The notes below the pieces were generated by a model that was not told the DNA's origin, made no database searches, and saw only the letters and a list, made by a program, of their open reading frames with translations. A DNA stretch of 64,000 nucleotides from Nocardia flavorosea (GTDB taxonomy: Bacteria > Actinomycetota > Actinomycetes > Mycobacteriales > Mycobacteriaceae): the NCBI RefSeq assembly GCF_015477805.1, contig NZ_JADLQL010000005.1:372001-436000 (forward strand), read 5' to 3'. The translations under genes were made by a program, and so were the position numbers. Below, piece after piece: positions 1 to 8,507 of this stretch; the stretch's first letter is position 1, and each line of letters begins with the position of its first letter.

Positions 1-134
1 CGCCGCGGAAATAGCGGACGCATCGGCGTGGTTGAACCCCGGTGCCGGCGTCCGAACAGCCCCGGGCCGCACCCCTTCGTCGCTACGAGCGACCACTCGC
101 CGAGAGGCGCTTGTGGGACGCCGACCTTTTGCCG

Positions 135-165
135 AACGCCGCCGAGCCCAGCGCTCGGCGGCGTT
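135..165. terminator. Strong hairpin, probable terminator
   Basis: A 13-base arm, AACGCCGCCGAGC, is followed five bases later by its exact complement and TT. It probably ends a gene lying to the left of the window. The rest of bases 1-234 shows no convincing coding frame. Confidence 0.6.
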
Positions 166-234
166 TCGCATTCCGCTGCCCGGCCGCCCGCGCCTCCGGC
201 ACATGAGGGGTGGGCCACTTTTCCGACACCGGGC

Positions 235-265
235 TTGCAAACCTACCCTCCCGTAAGGGTAGATT
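235..265 (+). promoter_or_regulatory. MerR-type promoter/operator of the sulP-merR operon
   Basis: A -35 box TTGCAA and a -10 box TAGATT are separated by 19 bases, and the spacer holds the perfect inverted repeat CTACCCT-6-AGGGTAG. An over-long 19-20 bp spacer filled by a dyad is the hallmark of MerR-activated promoters. The MerR gene is the second gene of the operon downstream, so autoregulation is the simple reading. About 155 bases of leader follow with no clear ORF. Confidence 0.75.
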
Positions 266-420
266 CGTGGTCGCCGCAGTGGTTGCCGATCATCGATGCC
301 CGGCCATGCGGCCGGTAGTCGGCCCGCACCAGTCCACCCACTCGGCTTCGCCTACAGAATTCCGCGCGGCGACCGTATTCGCCCGCGCACTCGCGTGTCC
401 TATGAACGGAGTCACCGACA

Positions 421-1926
421 GTGCCGACGACACAGCGGTCCGACACCCCCGCCATCTCGGTGGCGGCGGCGCTGCGCAACCCGAAACGAATCCGGACAGA
501 GGTACTGGCCGGCCTCGTCGTAGCGCTGGCGCTGATTCCCGAGGCGATCTCGTTCTCGATCATCGCGGGCGTCGATCCCCGAGTGGGATTGTTCGCCTCG
601 TTCACCATGGCGGTCACCATCGCGATCACCGGCGGCCGGCCCGCCATGATCTCGGCGGCGACGGGTGCGGTCGCGCTGGTCGTCGCGCCGGTGGTGCGGG
701 ACCACGGACTCGACTACCTGATCGCGACCGTGCTCCTCGCGGGACTGTTCCAGGTGGCGCTCAGCGTCGCGGGAGTGGCGAAGCTGATGCGGTTCATACC
801 GCGCAGCGTCATGGTCGGGTTCGTGAACGCGCTGGCGATCCTGATCTTGCTCGCCCAGTTGCCGCATCTGATCGGGGTGCCGTGGCTGGTCTATCCGATG
901 ATCGCGGTGGGGCTGGCGATCATCGTGGGACTGCCGAAACTCACCACCGCCGTCCCGGCGCCGCTGGTGGCGATCATCGTGCTCACCACGGTCACGCTGG
1001 TGTTCGCGCTGCACGTGCCGAATGTCGGCGACGAAGGCGAACTGCCGTCGAGCCTGCCGATTCCGCTGCTGCCGGATGTGCCGCTCACGCTGGAAACACT
1101 GCGCATCATCGCCCCGTACGCGCTGGCGATGGCGCTGGTGGGCCTGCTGGAATCACTGCTCACGGCCAAACTCGTCGACGACATCACCGACACCCATTCG
1201 GACAAGACCCGCGAAGGCTGGGGACAGGGCGTCGCGAATATCGTGACCGGATTCTTCGGCGGTATGGGCGGTTGCGCCATGATCGGCCAGACCATGATCA
1301 ATGTGAAGGCATCCGGCGCCCGCACCCGCATCTCCACCTTCCTCGCCGGTGCGTTCCTGCTGATCCTGGTCGTCGGACTCGGCGGGCTGGTCGCGCAGAT
1401 TCCGATGGCGGCGCTGGTCGCGGTCATGATCATGGTGTCGGTCGGCACCATGGACTGGCATTCGATCGCACCGGCCACGCTGCGCCGGATGCCGATCGCG
1501 GAAACCACCGTCATGCTGGTGACCGTCGGCGTCACCGTTGCCACCCACAACCTCGCCTACGGAGTGATCGTCGGGGTGCTCACCGCGATGGTGGCGTTCG
1601 CGCACCGGGTCGCGCATTTCACCGAGGTCGCGCCGGACACCACGGCCGGAACCGACGGCGACACCCGCGTCTACAAGGTCCGCGGGGAACTGTTCTTCGC
1701 CTCCAGCAACGACCTCGTCTATCAGTTCGACTACGCCGGCGACCCACCCAATATCGTGATCGATATGTCCGATACACATATCTGGGACGCCTCCACCGTC
1801 GCCGCCCTCGATGCCATCACCACCAAATACGCGGCCAAGGGGAAACGCGTGGAGATTCTCGGTTTGAACGCGGCGTCGGTGGCCCGGCACCAGCAGCTGT
1901 CCGGCCATCTGGCCGGCGCCCACTGA
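421..1926 (+). CDS. SulP family anion transporter with STAS domain
   Basis: A 501-residue membrane protein of the SulP (SLC26) family, which carries sulfate, bicarbonate or other anions. About ten to twelve hydrophobic segments fill the first 390 residues. The C-terminus is a cytoplasmic STAS domain with the typical stretch VIDMSDTHIWDASTVAALD. The GTG start follows a GGAG motif by about ten bases, and the length is normal for the family. A MerR regulator follows after one base, and a MerR-type promoter lies upstream, so expression is probably switched by an effector. The substrate cannot be read from the sequence. Confidence 0.9.
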   Translation: MPTTQRSDTPAISVAAALRNPKRIRTEVLAGLVVALALIPEAISFSIIAGVDPRVGLFASFTMAVTIAITGGRPAMISAATGAVALVVAPVVRDHGLDYLIATVLLAGLFQVALSVAGVAKLMRFIPRSVMVGFVNALAILILLAQLPHLIGVPWLVYPMIAVGLAIIVGLPKLTTAVPAPLVAIIVLTTVTLVFALHVPNVGDEGELPSSLPIPLLPDVPLTLETLRIIAPYALAMALVGLLESLLTAKLVDDITDTHSDKTREGWGQGVANIVTGFFGGMGGCAMIGQTMINVKASGARTRISTFLAGAFLLILVVGLGGLVAQIPMAALVAVMIMVSVGTMDWHSIAPATLRRMPIAETTVMLVTVGVTVATHNLAYGVIVGVLTAMVAFAHRVAHFTEVAPDTTAGTDGDTRVYKVRGELFFASSNDLVYQFDYAGDPPNIVIDMSDTHIWDASTVAALDAITTKYAAKGKRVEILGLNAASVARHQQLSGHLAGAH

Positions 1927-1927
1927 G

Positions 1928-2356
1928 ATGAACGGCGGGGACTACCTGCAGATCGGGCAGGTCGCGGAACGAACCGAGCTCTCGCTCAAAACCATCCGCC
2001 ACTACGACGAGGTCGGGTTGGTACGGCCGTCGGCGCGGTCCGGCGGTGGGTTCCGGCTCTACACCGAGGCCGATGTGGACCGGCTGCTGGTGATCCGGCG
2101 GATGAAACCGCTCGGCTTCACACTCGCGGAGATGAAACAACTGCTGGAAAGTCTCGATACCCTCGGCGATCCCGCGGCCACCGACGACCGGCGTGCCGGG
2201 GCTGTGAACGAGCTGCTGAGCTTCCGGGAGAAAGCGCGCGAGAGCGCCGAACGGTTGCGCAAACAGCTGGCCTACGCGGAGGAGTTCACCGAACTGCTCA
2301 CCGACCGGGTGCGGCCGACAGGCGATTCGGCAACACCCGACCGCCTCCCCAACTGA
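1928..2356 (+). CDS. MerR family transcriptional regulator
   Basis: A 142-residue regulator. Residues 8-75 form the winged helix-turn-helix (LQIGQVAERTELSLKTIRHY, then GFRLYTEADVDRLLVIRRM), and a long dimerisation helix follows. It has no cysteines, so it is not a thiol-metal sensor of the MerR/CueR kind. It begins one base after the sulP stop and is surely cotranscribed. The dyad with 19-base spacer at 235-265 is its likely target. The effector is unknown. Confidence 0.9.
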   Translation: MNGGDYLQIGQVAERTELSLKTIRHYDEVGLVRPSARSGGGFRLYTEADVDRLLVIRRMKPLGFTLAEMKQLLESLDTLGDPAATDDRRAGAVNELLSFREKARESAERLRKQLAYAEEFTELLTDRVRPTGDSATPDRLPN

Positions 2357-2398
2357 CATCCGCCGCCGGAACGGTGCGCGGCGCGACGGCACCGTGGC

Positions 2399-2443
2399 GA
2401 CCGGTAGGCGGACGGACCGCCGACCGGTAGGCGGACGGACCGC
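2399..2443. repeat. Tandem pair of a 23-bp repeat
   Basis: Two back-to-back copies of a 23-base unit beginning GACCGGTAGGCGGACGG, identical except for the last base. The repeat sits in the non-coding stretch 2357-2818 between merR and the convergent tetR gene. No credible gene was seen in that stretch. Confidence 0.7.
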
Positions 2444-2683
2444 ACCACCCACACGAACGCCGGCCCCCGGCCGGAATGCGCCACCGTCGTTGCTCGGGCG
2501 GACGTCGTGGAAACGGCCGGTACAAATGTGGTCGGCGAGCATGTGCACCCGCGCCCGCAGCGACGTGACCCGCAGCGCCTCGCGCGGACTCGGCCTCCGC
2601 ATCCGCCGGACCGCTGGAGTCCCGCGACCGGTACGCGATCGGGCACCGTCCGGGCCGTGTCCCACAGCGTCGGCGCGTAGTTC

Positions 2684-2748
2684 ACGGGGAACTGTCCGAA
2701 CGCGCAATCCGGGCTTCGATCCCCCGGCGGCGATGGTGTCGGCGACCG
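2684..2748 (-). pseudogene. Decayed duplicate of the 3' end of the adjacent tetR gene
   Basis: About 65 bases match the last 20 or so codons of the TetR gene ending at 2819, including the position of the stop codon. The shared core ATCCGGGCTTCGAT is exact and the flanks are diverged. On the minus strand it still reads IEARIARSDSSP against IEARIAGAEQSP in the intact gene. It looks like a leftover of a local duplication and has no start. Confidence 0.6.
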
Positions 2749-2818
2749 GAATGCGGGCCCGAGATTCCGCGCCGGCCGGGTCGCGCGGACAGTACGGCTA
2801 CTGCGACGCCGCGGAGTA

Positions 2819-3505
2819 TTACGGCGACTGCTCCGCACCCGCTATCCGGGCTTCGATTCCCGCGACGATGGTGTCGGCGACCAGCCGCGCGTGCCGGCGC
2901 ACCGCGGTTTTCCCGAGCGGGTCCGACGGGGACATGCGGGTCGCCAGCGGGAGCGCGGCGTACGGGGCGGTCGCGCCGTGGGCGATGAGGAAATGCAGCG
3001 AGCGGAGATCGTCGCGGTGCAGAATCTTGCGCTGGAGCAGCGGTTTCAGGGGTTCGGCGAGCAGTACCGATATCGGCTGGATGTGCCGGTCGTACAGGTA
3101 GGTGAGGCGGGGGCTTTCGATTGCCGCTTCCGTGCTGATCAGACGTACTACGTCGGGGTAGTCGGCCTGTAGTTCGAGGAAGCGGACGATCCCGGCGTGG
3201 AACTCCGCCAGCGGGGTCGGGCCGGTGCGTTCGGGCCGGATCTTCAGCAGTGTGACCGCGTTCGCGAAGATCCAGTCCGCGACCGCGTACCAGAGCGCCT
3301 CCTTCGACCCGAAGCGCTGGTGGATCAGGTTGTGGCTCACGCCGAGTTCCCGGTTGATCGCGGCGACCGAAGCACCGGCGAACCCGTCGCGGGCGAAAAC
3401 GCGCAGCGCGGCGGCCAGGATCTCGTCCACCGGGGCGGGTGTTTCCCCGGCCGGGGGTCTGCCCCGCCCTTTGCGCGGCCCTCGCGACACCGGTGCGATA
3501 TCCAT
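2819..3505 (-). CDS. TetR/AcrR family transcriptional regulator
   Basis: A 228-residue repressor. The N-terminal helix-turn-helix includes LAAALRVFARDGFAGASVAAI and ELGVSHNLIHQRFGSKEALWY; the ligand-binding helices follow. The chosen ATG (MDIAPVSRG) lies 7 bases beyond a perfect TATAAT -10 box, implying a leaderless transcript; a longer upstream frame would run through the promoter and operator. It is divergent from the dioxygenase-hydrolase-CoA-transferase genes and likely represses them and itself through the palindrome at 3518-3533. Confidence 0.9.
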   Translation of the reverse strand: MDIAPVSRGPRKGRGRPPAGETPAPVDEILAAALRVFARDGFAGASVAAINRELGVSHNLIHQRFGSKEALWYAVADWIFANAVTLLKIRPERTGPTPLAEFHAGIVRFLELQADYPDVVRLISTEAAIESPRLTYLYDRHIQPISVLLAEPLKPLLQRKILHRDDLRSLHFLIAHGATAPYAALPLATRMSPSDPLGKTAVRRHARLVADTIVAGIEARIAGAEQSP

Positions 3506-3512
3506 GGCCGCG

Positions 3513-3533
3513 ATTATATTGACTGCAATCAAT
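3513..3533. promoter_or_regulatory. TetR promoter with overlapping operator palindrome
   Basis: ATTGACTGCAATCAAT is a 16-base palindrome with one mismatch per half (3518-3533). On the minus strand TATAAT (3518-3513) abuts it, and the tetR ATG follows at the expected transcription start. On the plus strand TATATT (3515-3520) could serve the divergent operon. A repressor here would block both directions. Confidence 0.7.
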
Positions 3534-3642
3534 TTTTCTGCGACTGTGAGCCCAGCCACTTCGCGCTCCGGGGACGAGGGATCGCCGCGGCCCGGCCCGC
3601 ACCCGCCTGCACCGCAGCGCCCGACGAGGACTGGATACTGCT

Positions 3643-4734
3643 ATGGAATCCTTTGTGCACCTGCGGAAAGGCACGACTCCCGACCGGCTGCACGCCGATC
3701 TCGACGGACTCAAGGACGATGAACTGGGGCGCGGTGGTTTCACCGGGCGCACCGCACAGTTGTATCGGCGCAACGACCCGGTGAGCTACCGCGCCACCGG
3801 CCCGCTGGCTCCGGTGGATGTGCTCGCCGACGCGCTGAAACCCACCGACTCGACGGATCCGGCGGGTTCGCCGCTGCTGCTGTTCTCCAATGCCGACTGC
3901 CGGATCTCACTGAGCCGGCGCTCCCAGGAGATGCCATTCTTCGCCCGGTACATCGACGGCGATCTACTCTCGTTCGTACACAAGGGTTCCGGGCTGCTGG
4001 AAACCGAATTCGGGCCGATGCGCTACCGCGAAGGCGACTGGGTGTACGTGCCGAAGGCGTGCACGTTCCGTCAGGTTCCCGAAAGCGAAACCACGCTGCT
4101 CATGATCGAGGCGACCGAGGAGTTCCGGATCCCGCCGGCGGGGCCACTGGGCCGGCATTTCCCGTTCGATCCGAATCGGATGACGATCCCGGAACCCGCG
4201 CCCATGGACGACGACGGCCGCGACGAATACGAGGTTCGGCTGGTCCACGAGGGCGGCCCGACCTCCCTGTTCTATCCGCATCATCCGCTGGACGTGGTGG
4301 GCTGGCAGGGCGACAATTTTCCGTTCACCTTCAATATCGCCGACTACAACGTGGTCCTCTCCGATACGGTGCACCTGCCCGCCACGGTGCATCTGTTCAT
4401 GCAGGCCACCGGCGTGTACGTGATGAACTTCCTGCCGAAACGGGCCGAATCGGCGCCGGGCACGGAAACGATCCCCTGGTATCACCGCAATGCCGACTAC
4501 GACGAGATCGCGTTCTTCCACGGCGGCGACATGTACGGCGTCCCGATGCCGCCGGGATTGATCTCGCATGCACCGCAGGGGGTACACCACGGGGCCCCGG
4601 AGAAGATGCGGGAGCGCGCGCGGCGTAAGCGGGCGGAGATCAGCCATATCGGCTGGACCACCATCGCCGTCGATACCCGCCGGCGCCTGATCCCCTCCCC
4701 CGAAATCTTGGCGAACAACCTCGGCGCGCACTGA
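3643..4734 (+). CDS. Homogentisate 1,2-dioxygenase-like cupin
   Basis: A 363-residue protein with the layout of the HmgA family: a non-metal N-terminal cupin half (the run LLSFVHKGSGLLETEFGPMR is typical) and a C-terminal half with candidate iron ligands in WYHRNADYDEIAFFHGGDMYG-like sequence around residues 280-300 and in HAPQGVHHG. True HmgA opens the ring of homogentisate in tyrosine breakdown and is usually 370-450 residues, so this is slightly short. No fumarylacetoacetase is next to it; instead a hydrolase and a CoA-transferase follow, so the substrate may be a related aromatic or ring compound rather than homogentisate. Confidence 0.75.
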   Translation: MESFVHLRKGTTPDRLHADLDGLKDDELGRGGFTGRTAQLYRRNDPVSYRATGPLAPVDVLADALKPTDSTDPAGSPLLLFSNADCRISLSRRSQEMPFFARYIDGDLLSFVHKGSGLLETEFGPMRYREGDWVYVPKACTFRQVPESETTLLMIEATEEFRIPPAGPLGRHFPFDPNRMTIPEPAPMDDDGRDEYEVRLVHEGGPTSLFYPHHPLDVVGWQGDNFPFTFNIADYNVVLSDTVHLPATVHLFMQATGVYVMNFLPKRAESAPGTETIPWYHRNADYDEIAFFHGGDMYGVPMPPGLISHAPQGVHHGAPEKMRERARRKRAEISHIGWTTIAVDTRRRLIPSPEILANNLGAH

Positions 4735-4864
4735 ACCGGTCCACTCGCCCCGGCCGGCCGGTGGCCGGGAACCGGCCGAGCCCGAACCACACCGAGTCCC
4801 GGCGCGCCACCGGGCACGACGGTGGGCGGGATATCTCGCTTCGAAAGACGAAGGCAGGCAATTC

Positions 4865-6040
4865 ATGTCGCATCATGTCGAACGCACCCCGTACGTGATC
4901 GCCTACGCGAACACCTCCGGCACCCGGGACGCCTACGGCGGTCTCACCGAAATGGTCACCCTCGATTCGATTCTGGTGAAACCGGCCGATCTGGCTTCGG
5001 AAACGGTGCTGGTGCTCATGCACCCGGTGTCCAGCGGCACCTATCTGCCGATCGTCACGGCGCTGGCCAAGGCCGGCCACCATATCATCGTCTGCAACAG
5101 CCGCTACCGGGGCGCCGATGCCGCGCTGCTCATGGAGAAGGTGGTGCAGGATCTCGGCGAATGTATCCGGGACGCGAAACAGCGGCTCGGCTACCGGAAG
5201 GTGGTGCTGGCGGGCTGGAGCGGCGGCGGATCGCTATCGGTGTACTACCAGCAGCAGGCCCAGCACCCGACGGTGACGGCGAGCCCGTCCGGCGACGGCC
5301 CGGACCTCACCGAATTGGACCTGCCGCCCGCCGACGCGATACTGCTGATGGCCGCCCATATCAGCCGCCATCACACGCTCACCGAATGCATCGACCCGTC
5401 GATTCTCGACGAATCCGATCCCACCCGGCGCGACCCCGAACTCGACCTCTACAACCCCGGCAACCCCAACCAGCCGCCCTACAGCCAGGATTTCGTGGCC
5501 CGTTTCCGGCAGGCCCAGCACGACCGCAACCGCCGGATCACGGCCTGGGTCAAGGAGAAACTGGCCGCCATCCAGGCTTCCGGCCGCCCGCAGGACGAAC
5601 ACTGTTTCGTCGTCCACGGCACGATGGCCGATCCCACGGTTCTCGACCCGGCCCTGGACCCCAACGACCGCACGCCGGGCGAGTCCTACCTCGGCGAACC
5701 ACAGGAGGTGAACATGGGCGCGTTCGGTCTCGCCCGGTTCACCACCCTGCGCAGCTGGCTGTCGCAGTGGAGTATCGACGACGCCCGCGGCGACGCGGTG
5801 GCCTGCGGCCCGGATATCGCCGTGCCGACGCTGGTGCTCTACAACGCGGCCGACAATGTCTGCACGCCCTCGCACGCCCACCGCATCTACGAGGCCCTGG
5901 GTTGCGCGGACAAGGAACTGCACGAGATCCCCGGCGCGAACCACTATTACCTGGGCCCGGGCCAACGCGAACCGCTGGCCAAAGCTATCGGGCTGGTGGA
6001 CGGCTGGCTGCGGACACGGGGCCTCGGCCCGGCGGAATGA
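4865..6040 (+). CDS. Alpha/beta hydrolase
   Basis: A 391-residue soluble alpha/beta hydrolase. The nucleophile elbow GWSGGGS puts the serine at residue 119. A candidate acid lies near VLYNAADNVCTPSHA and the histidine in PGANHYYLGPGQ at the C-terminus. It resembles hydrolases found beside ring-cleavage dioxygenases. It follows the cupin gene by 130 bases and precedes the CoA-transferase by 136, so the three are probably one regulon under the upstream TetR. The substrate is unknown. Confidence 0.8.
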   Translation: MSHHVERTPYVIAYANTSGTRDAYGGLTEMVTLDSILVKPADLASETVLVLMHPVSSGTYLPIVTALAKAGHHIIVCNSRYRGADAALLMEKVVQDLGECIRDAKQRLGYRKVVLAGWSGGGSLSVYYQQQAQHPTVTASPSGDGPDLTELDLPPADAILLMAAHISRHHTLTECIDPSILDESDPTRRDPELDLYNPGNPNQPPYSQDFVARFRQAQHDRNRRITAWVKEKLAAIQASGRPQDEHCFVVHGTMADPTVLDPALDPNDRTPGESYLGEPQEVNMGAFGLARFTTLRSWLSQWSIDDARGDAVACGPDIAVPTLVLYNAADNVCTPSHAHRIYEALGCADKELHEIPGANHYYLGPGQREPLAKAIGLVDGWLRTRGLGPAE

Positions 6041-6176
6041 GCGTTCAGCACAGACTACCGGGGCGGGGGCGAAGTGGCCCCCGCCGCCGCCCGCGTCCCG
6101 GGCCGTCCGCTGCTGGGACTACGCGCACCTCCGCCCGGCCGGAACACGCCGCACCGAAACGGGAGATAATGCAGTG

Positions 6177-7391
6177 ATGGACTCCGCGACGACAACCGGC
6201 GCTCTCGACGGTATCCGCGTACTCGAGATCGGCACCCTGATCTCCGGGCCCTTCGCCGGGCGGCTACTCGGCGATATGGGCGCCGAGGTGATCAAACTCG
6301 AACCACCGGACGCCCCCGACCCGCTGCGCACCTGGGGCCAGGCCGAACTCGACGGTCACCATTTCTTCTGGACCGTGCACGCCCGGAACAAGAAAGCCGT
6401 CACCCTGAACCTGCGGGAAGACGCCGGCCGCGATCTGTTTCTCGAGCTGGCGGAGAAATCCGACATCATCGTGGAGAACCTGCGGCCGGGCACGCTGGAA
6501 CGGTGGGGTCTCGGTTACGACGTGCTGCGAGAACGTAATCGCGGCATCATCCTGGTCCGGGTGTCCGGTTACGGGCAGACCGGCCCGGACGCACAGAAGG
6601 CCGGATACGCCTCGGTCGCCGAGGCCACCAGCGGGCTGCGCCATATGAACGGTTTCCCCGGCGGCCCGCCGCCGCGGCTGGCGCTCTCCCTCGGCGACAG
6701 CCTCGCCGGCATGTTCGCCGCGCAGGGCGCCCTGGCGGCGCTGTACCGGCGGACGGTCACCGGCGAGGGTCAGGTCGTCGACGCCGCCCTCACCGAAGCC
6801 TGCCTGGCCGTCCAGGAATCCACGATCCCCGACTACGACGTCGGCGGGGTCGTCCGCGGCCCCTCGGGCACCCGGCTGGAAGGGATCGCCCCGTCGAATA
6901 TCTACCGCACCGCCGACGGCAGCTGGGTGGTGATCGCGGCGAACCAGGACACCGTGTTCCGCCGCCTGTGCGCGGCCATGGGGCGTCCGGAACTCGCCAC
7001 CGACCAACGTTTCGTCGAACACACCGCACGGGGCCGCAACCAGGACGAACTCGACAAGATCATCGGCGAGTGGGCGGCGCAGCGGCAGCCCCGGGACATC
7101 ATCGATCTGCTGAACAAGGCCGGCGTGATCAGCGGCCCGATCAACACGGTCGCCGAAGTGGTCACCGACCCGCAACTCAACGCCCGCGGCATGATCGCCG
7201 ACCACTACGACGAACGGATCGACCGGAACATCAAGGGTCCCGGTGTGATTCCCGTTCTGTCGGCGACACCGGGCACCATCCGCAACGCGGGGTCCGCGCG
7301 GCCTGGTCAGCACAACCAGGACGTGTACACCGGTCTGCTCGGCAAGAACACCGAAGAACTGGAAGTCCTGCGCACTCGAGGGATCATCTGA
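6177..7391 (+). CDS. CaiB/BaiF class III CoA-transferase
   Basis: A 404-residue family III CoA-transferase, which moves CoA between carboxylic acids through an aspartyl-CoA intermediate. The N-terminus LDGIRVLEIGTLISGPFAGR and MGAEVIKLEPP are diagnostic. The likely catalytic aspartate is in LGDSLAGMFAAQGALAAL. The ATG is preceded by GGGAGA; upstream in-frame sequence lacks family similarity. It may activate an acid released by the cupin and hydrolase for beta-oxidation-like breakdown, which is an inference from position. Confidence 0.9.
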   Translation: MDSATTTGALDGIRVLEIGTLISGPFAGRLLGDMGAEVIKLEPPDAPDPLRTWGQAELDGHHFFWTVHARNKKAVTLNLREDAGRDLFLELAEKSDIIVENLRPGTLERWGLGYDVLRERNRGIILVRVSGYGQTGPDAQKAGYASVAEATSGLRHMNGFPGGPPPRLALSLGDSLAGMFAAQGALAALYRRTVTGEGQVVDAALTEACLAVQESTIPDYDVGGVVRGPSGTRLEGIAPSNIYRTADGSWVVIAANQDTVFRRLCAAMGRPELATDQRFVEHTARGRNQDELDKIIGEWAAQRQPRDIIDLLNKAGVISGPINTVAEVVTDPQLNARGMIADHYDERIDRNIKGPGVIPVLSATPGTIRNAGSARPGQHNQDVYTGLLGKNTEELEVLRTRGII

Positions 7392-7685
7392 CGCGCAACC
7401 TCGGCACAGGTCGGCGGAGGTACCGCTCTGCCCGGGTCCCGCGGTCACGGCGGCGCCGGGTCTACACGCCGGACGGTGGTCACCAGGCGGCCGACGCGCT
7501 GGGCGACGGGCGCGAGCGTGTCGAGTGCGGCGAGCCGGTCCTGGGTGGATACCGCCCCGGTTCCCCGAGGTTCGTCGCGGCCACCCTCCCCTTCCGGCTC
7601 TGGACGCGATACCTGGACGAGGCGGGCCGAGCAGTCGATAGGGCAAGGACAGCGGGGGCCGGCGGTGGTGGGTCCGTCGGCCTGC

Positions 7686-8093
7686 TCAGGCAGGGGCCGG
7701 CTCCCGGGCGGCGGTACCGAACGGGCCGTAGATCTCGCCGCCGATTCGTGCGGCTTCGTCGATGTAGTGCGTCAGGGCCGCGCGGGAGCGGTTCAGTGTG
7801 GCTATCCGGTCGTCCAGGCGATGCAGGCGGGTGCGCATGGCCGTCAGCAGTTCGGGACAGCCGAGGAGTTCGGGGGCTTCTCCGGTTGCGCACGGCAGCA
7901 GGTAGGCGATGTCGTCGGTCGACAGGCCGGCGTCGAGAAGGTGGCGGATCTGCTTCACCCTGACGATATCCGCCTCGTCGTACACCCGGTATCCGGCCGC
8001 GTTCCGGACCGGCTCCAGCAAGCCCTGTGCTTCGTAGTACCGCAACTGGTGGGTGTTGACCTCGGTCCGGCGGCTCAGCTCACCGATATGCAC
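7686..8093 (-). CDS. MerR family transcriptional regulator
   Basis: A 135-residue regulator with the MerR helix-turn-helix at residues 1-70 (MHIGELSRRTEVNTHQLRYY). Two cysteines nine or so residues apart (LLPCATGEAPELLGCPE) could be a sensing pair. The GTG start follows AAGGAG by seven bases. It is divergent from a SnoaL-like gene across a perfect palindrome, the usual arrangement of a regulator and its target. The 290 bases between the CoA-transferase stop and this gene's end hold no credible gene. Confidence 0.85.
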   Translation of the reverse strand: MHIGELSRRTEVNTHQLRYYEAQGLLEPVRNAAGYRVYDEADIVRVKQIRHLLDAGLSTDDIAYLLPCATGEAPELLGCPELLTAMRTRLHRLDDRIATLNRSRAALTHYIDEAARIGGEIYGPFGTAAREPAPA

Positions 8094-8102
8094 CGTTTCT
8101 CC

Positions 8103-8124
8103 TTGACCTTCATACCGGTATGAA
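8103..8124. promoter_or_regulatory. Perfect 16-bp palindrome in the merR/SnoaL-like intergenic region
   Basis: TTCATACCGGTATGAA is a perfect palindrome placed directly after TTGACC, a good -35 box for the plus strand. No convincing -10 box lies 19 bases on, so only the operator is claimed. It is the probable binding site of the divergent MerR protein. Confidence 0.55.
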
Positions 8125-8140
8125 CGTTCACCATGTTGTC

Positions 8141-8497
8141 ATGAACTCTCGAAGTCATTCCGGCATGGATTTACTGGCGGCCTACATCTCGGTGTGGAAC
8201 GAGCGGGACCCGAGCATCAGACAGGCGATCGGTGCGGAGATCTTCACCGCCGGCGCTCACTACGTGGACCCCAACACCTCGGCACAGGGCAGGTCGGCGA
8301 TAGATACCTACATCGCGAGCTGGCAGCAGCAATTCACCGACTGTTCTTTCGTCCTCGGCGAATCGTCCGGCCACCACGATATCGCGCACTTCACCTGGAG
8401 TTTCGGTCCCGCCGACGGCCCACCGGCGGGAACGGGCCGCGACGTCGTGGTGTTCGAGCAGGGCCGGATCAGCAAGATCTACGGCTTCTTCTGCTAG
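8141..8497 (+). CDS. SnoaL/NTF2-like protein
   Basis: A cone-shaped NTF2-fold protein of about 118 residues, recognisable from MDLLAAYISVWNERDPSIRQ, the HYVDPN segment and the closing VVVFEQGRISKIYGFF. Members are polyketide cyclases, isomerases or carriers of small ligands. The start is uncertain: ATGs at 8120, 8141 and 8165 are in frame; 8120 lies inside the palindrome so is unlikely, and 8165 would give the minimal domain. It is probably controlled by the divergent MerR gene. Confidence 0.75.
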   Translation: MNSRSHSGMDLLAAYISVWNERDPSIRQAIGAEIFTAGAHYVDPNTSAQGRSAIDTYIASWQQQFTDCSFVLGESSGHHDIAHFTWSFGPADGPPAGTGRDVVVFEQGRISKIYGFFC

Positions 8498-8507
8498 CCC
8501 CTGCAGC

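Noticed and set aside
210..1931. Long open frame running parallel to sulP
   Set aside because: Its product is an arginine/glycine-rich shadow of the GC-rich sulP codons; the SulP frame has family motifs and a ribosome site.
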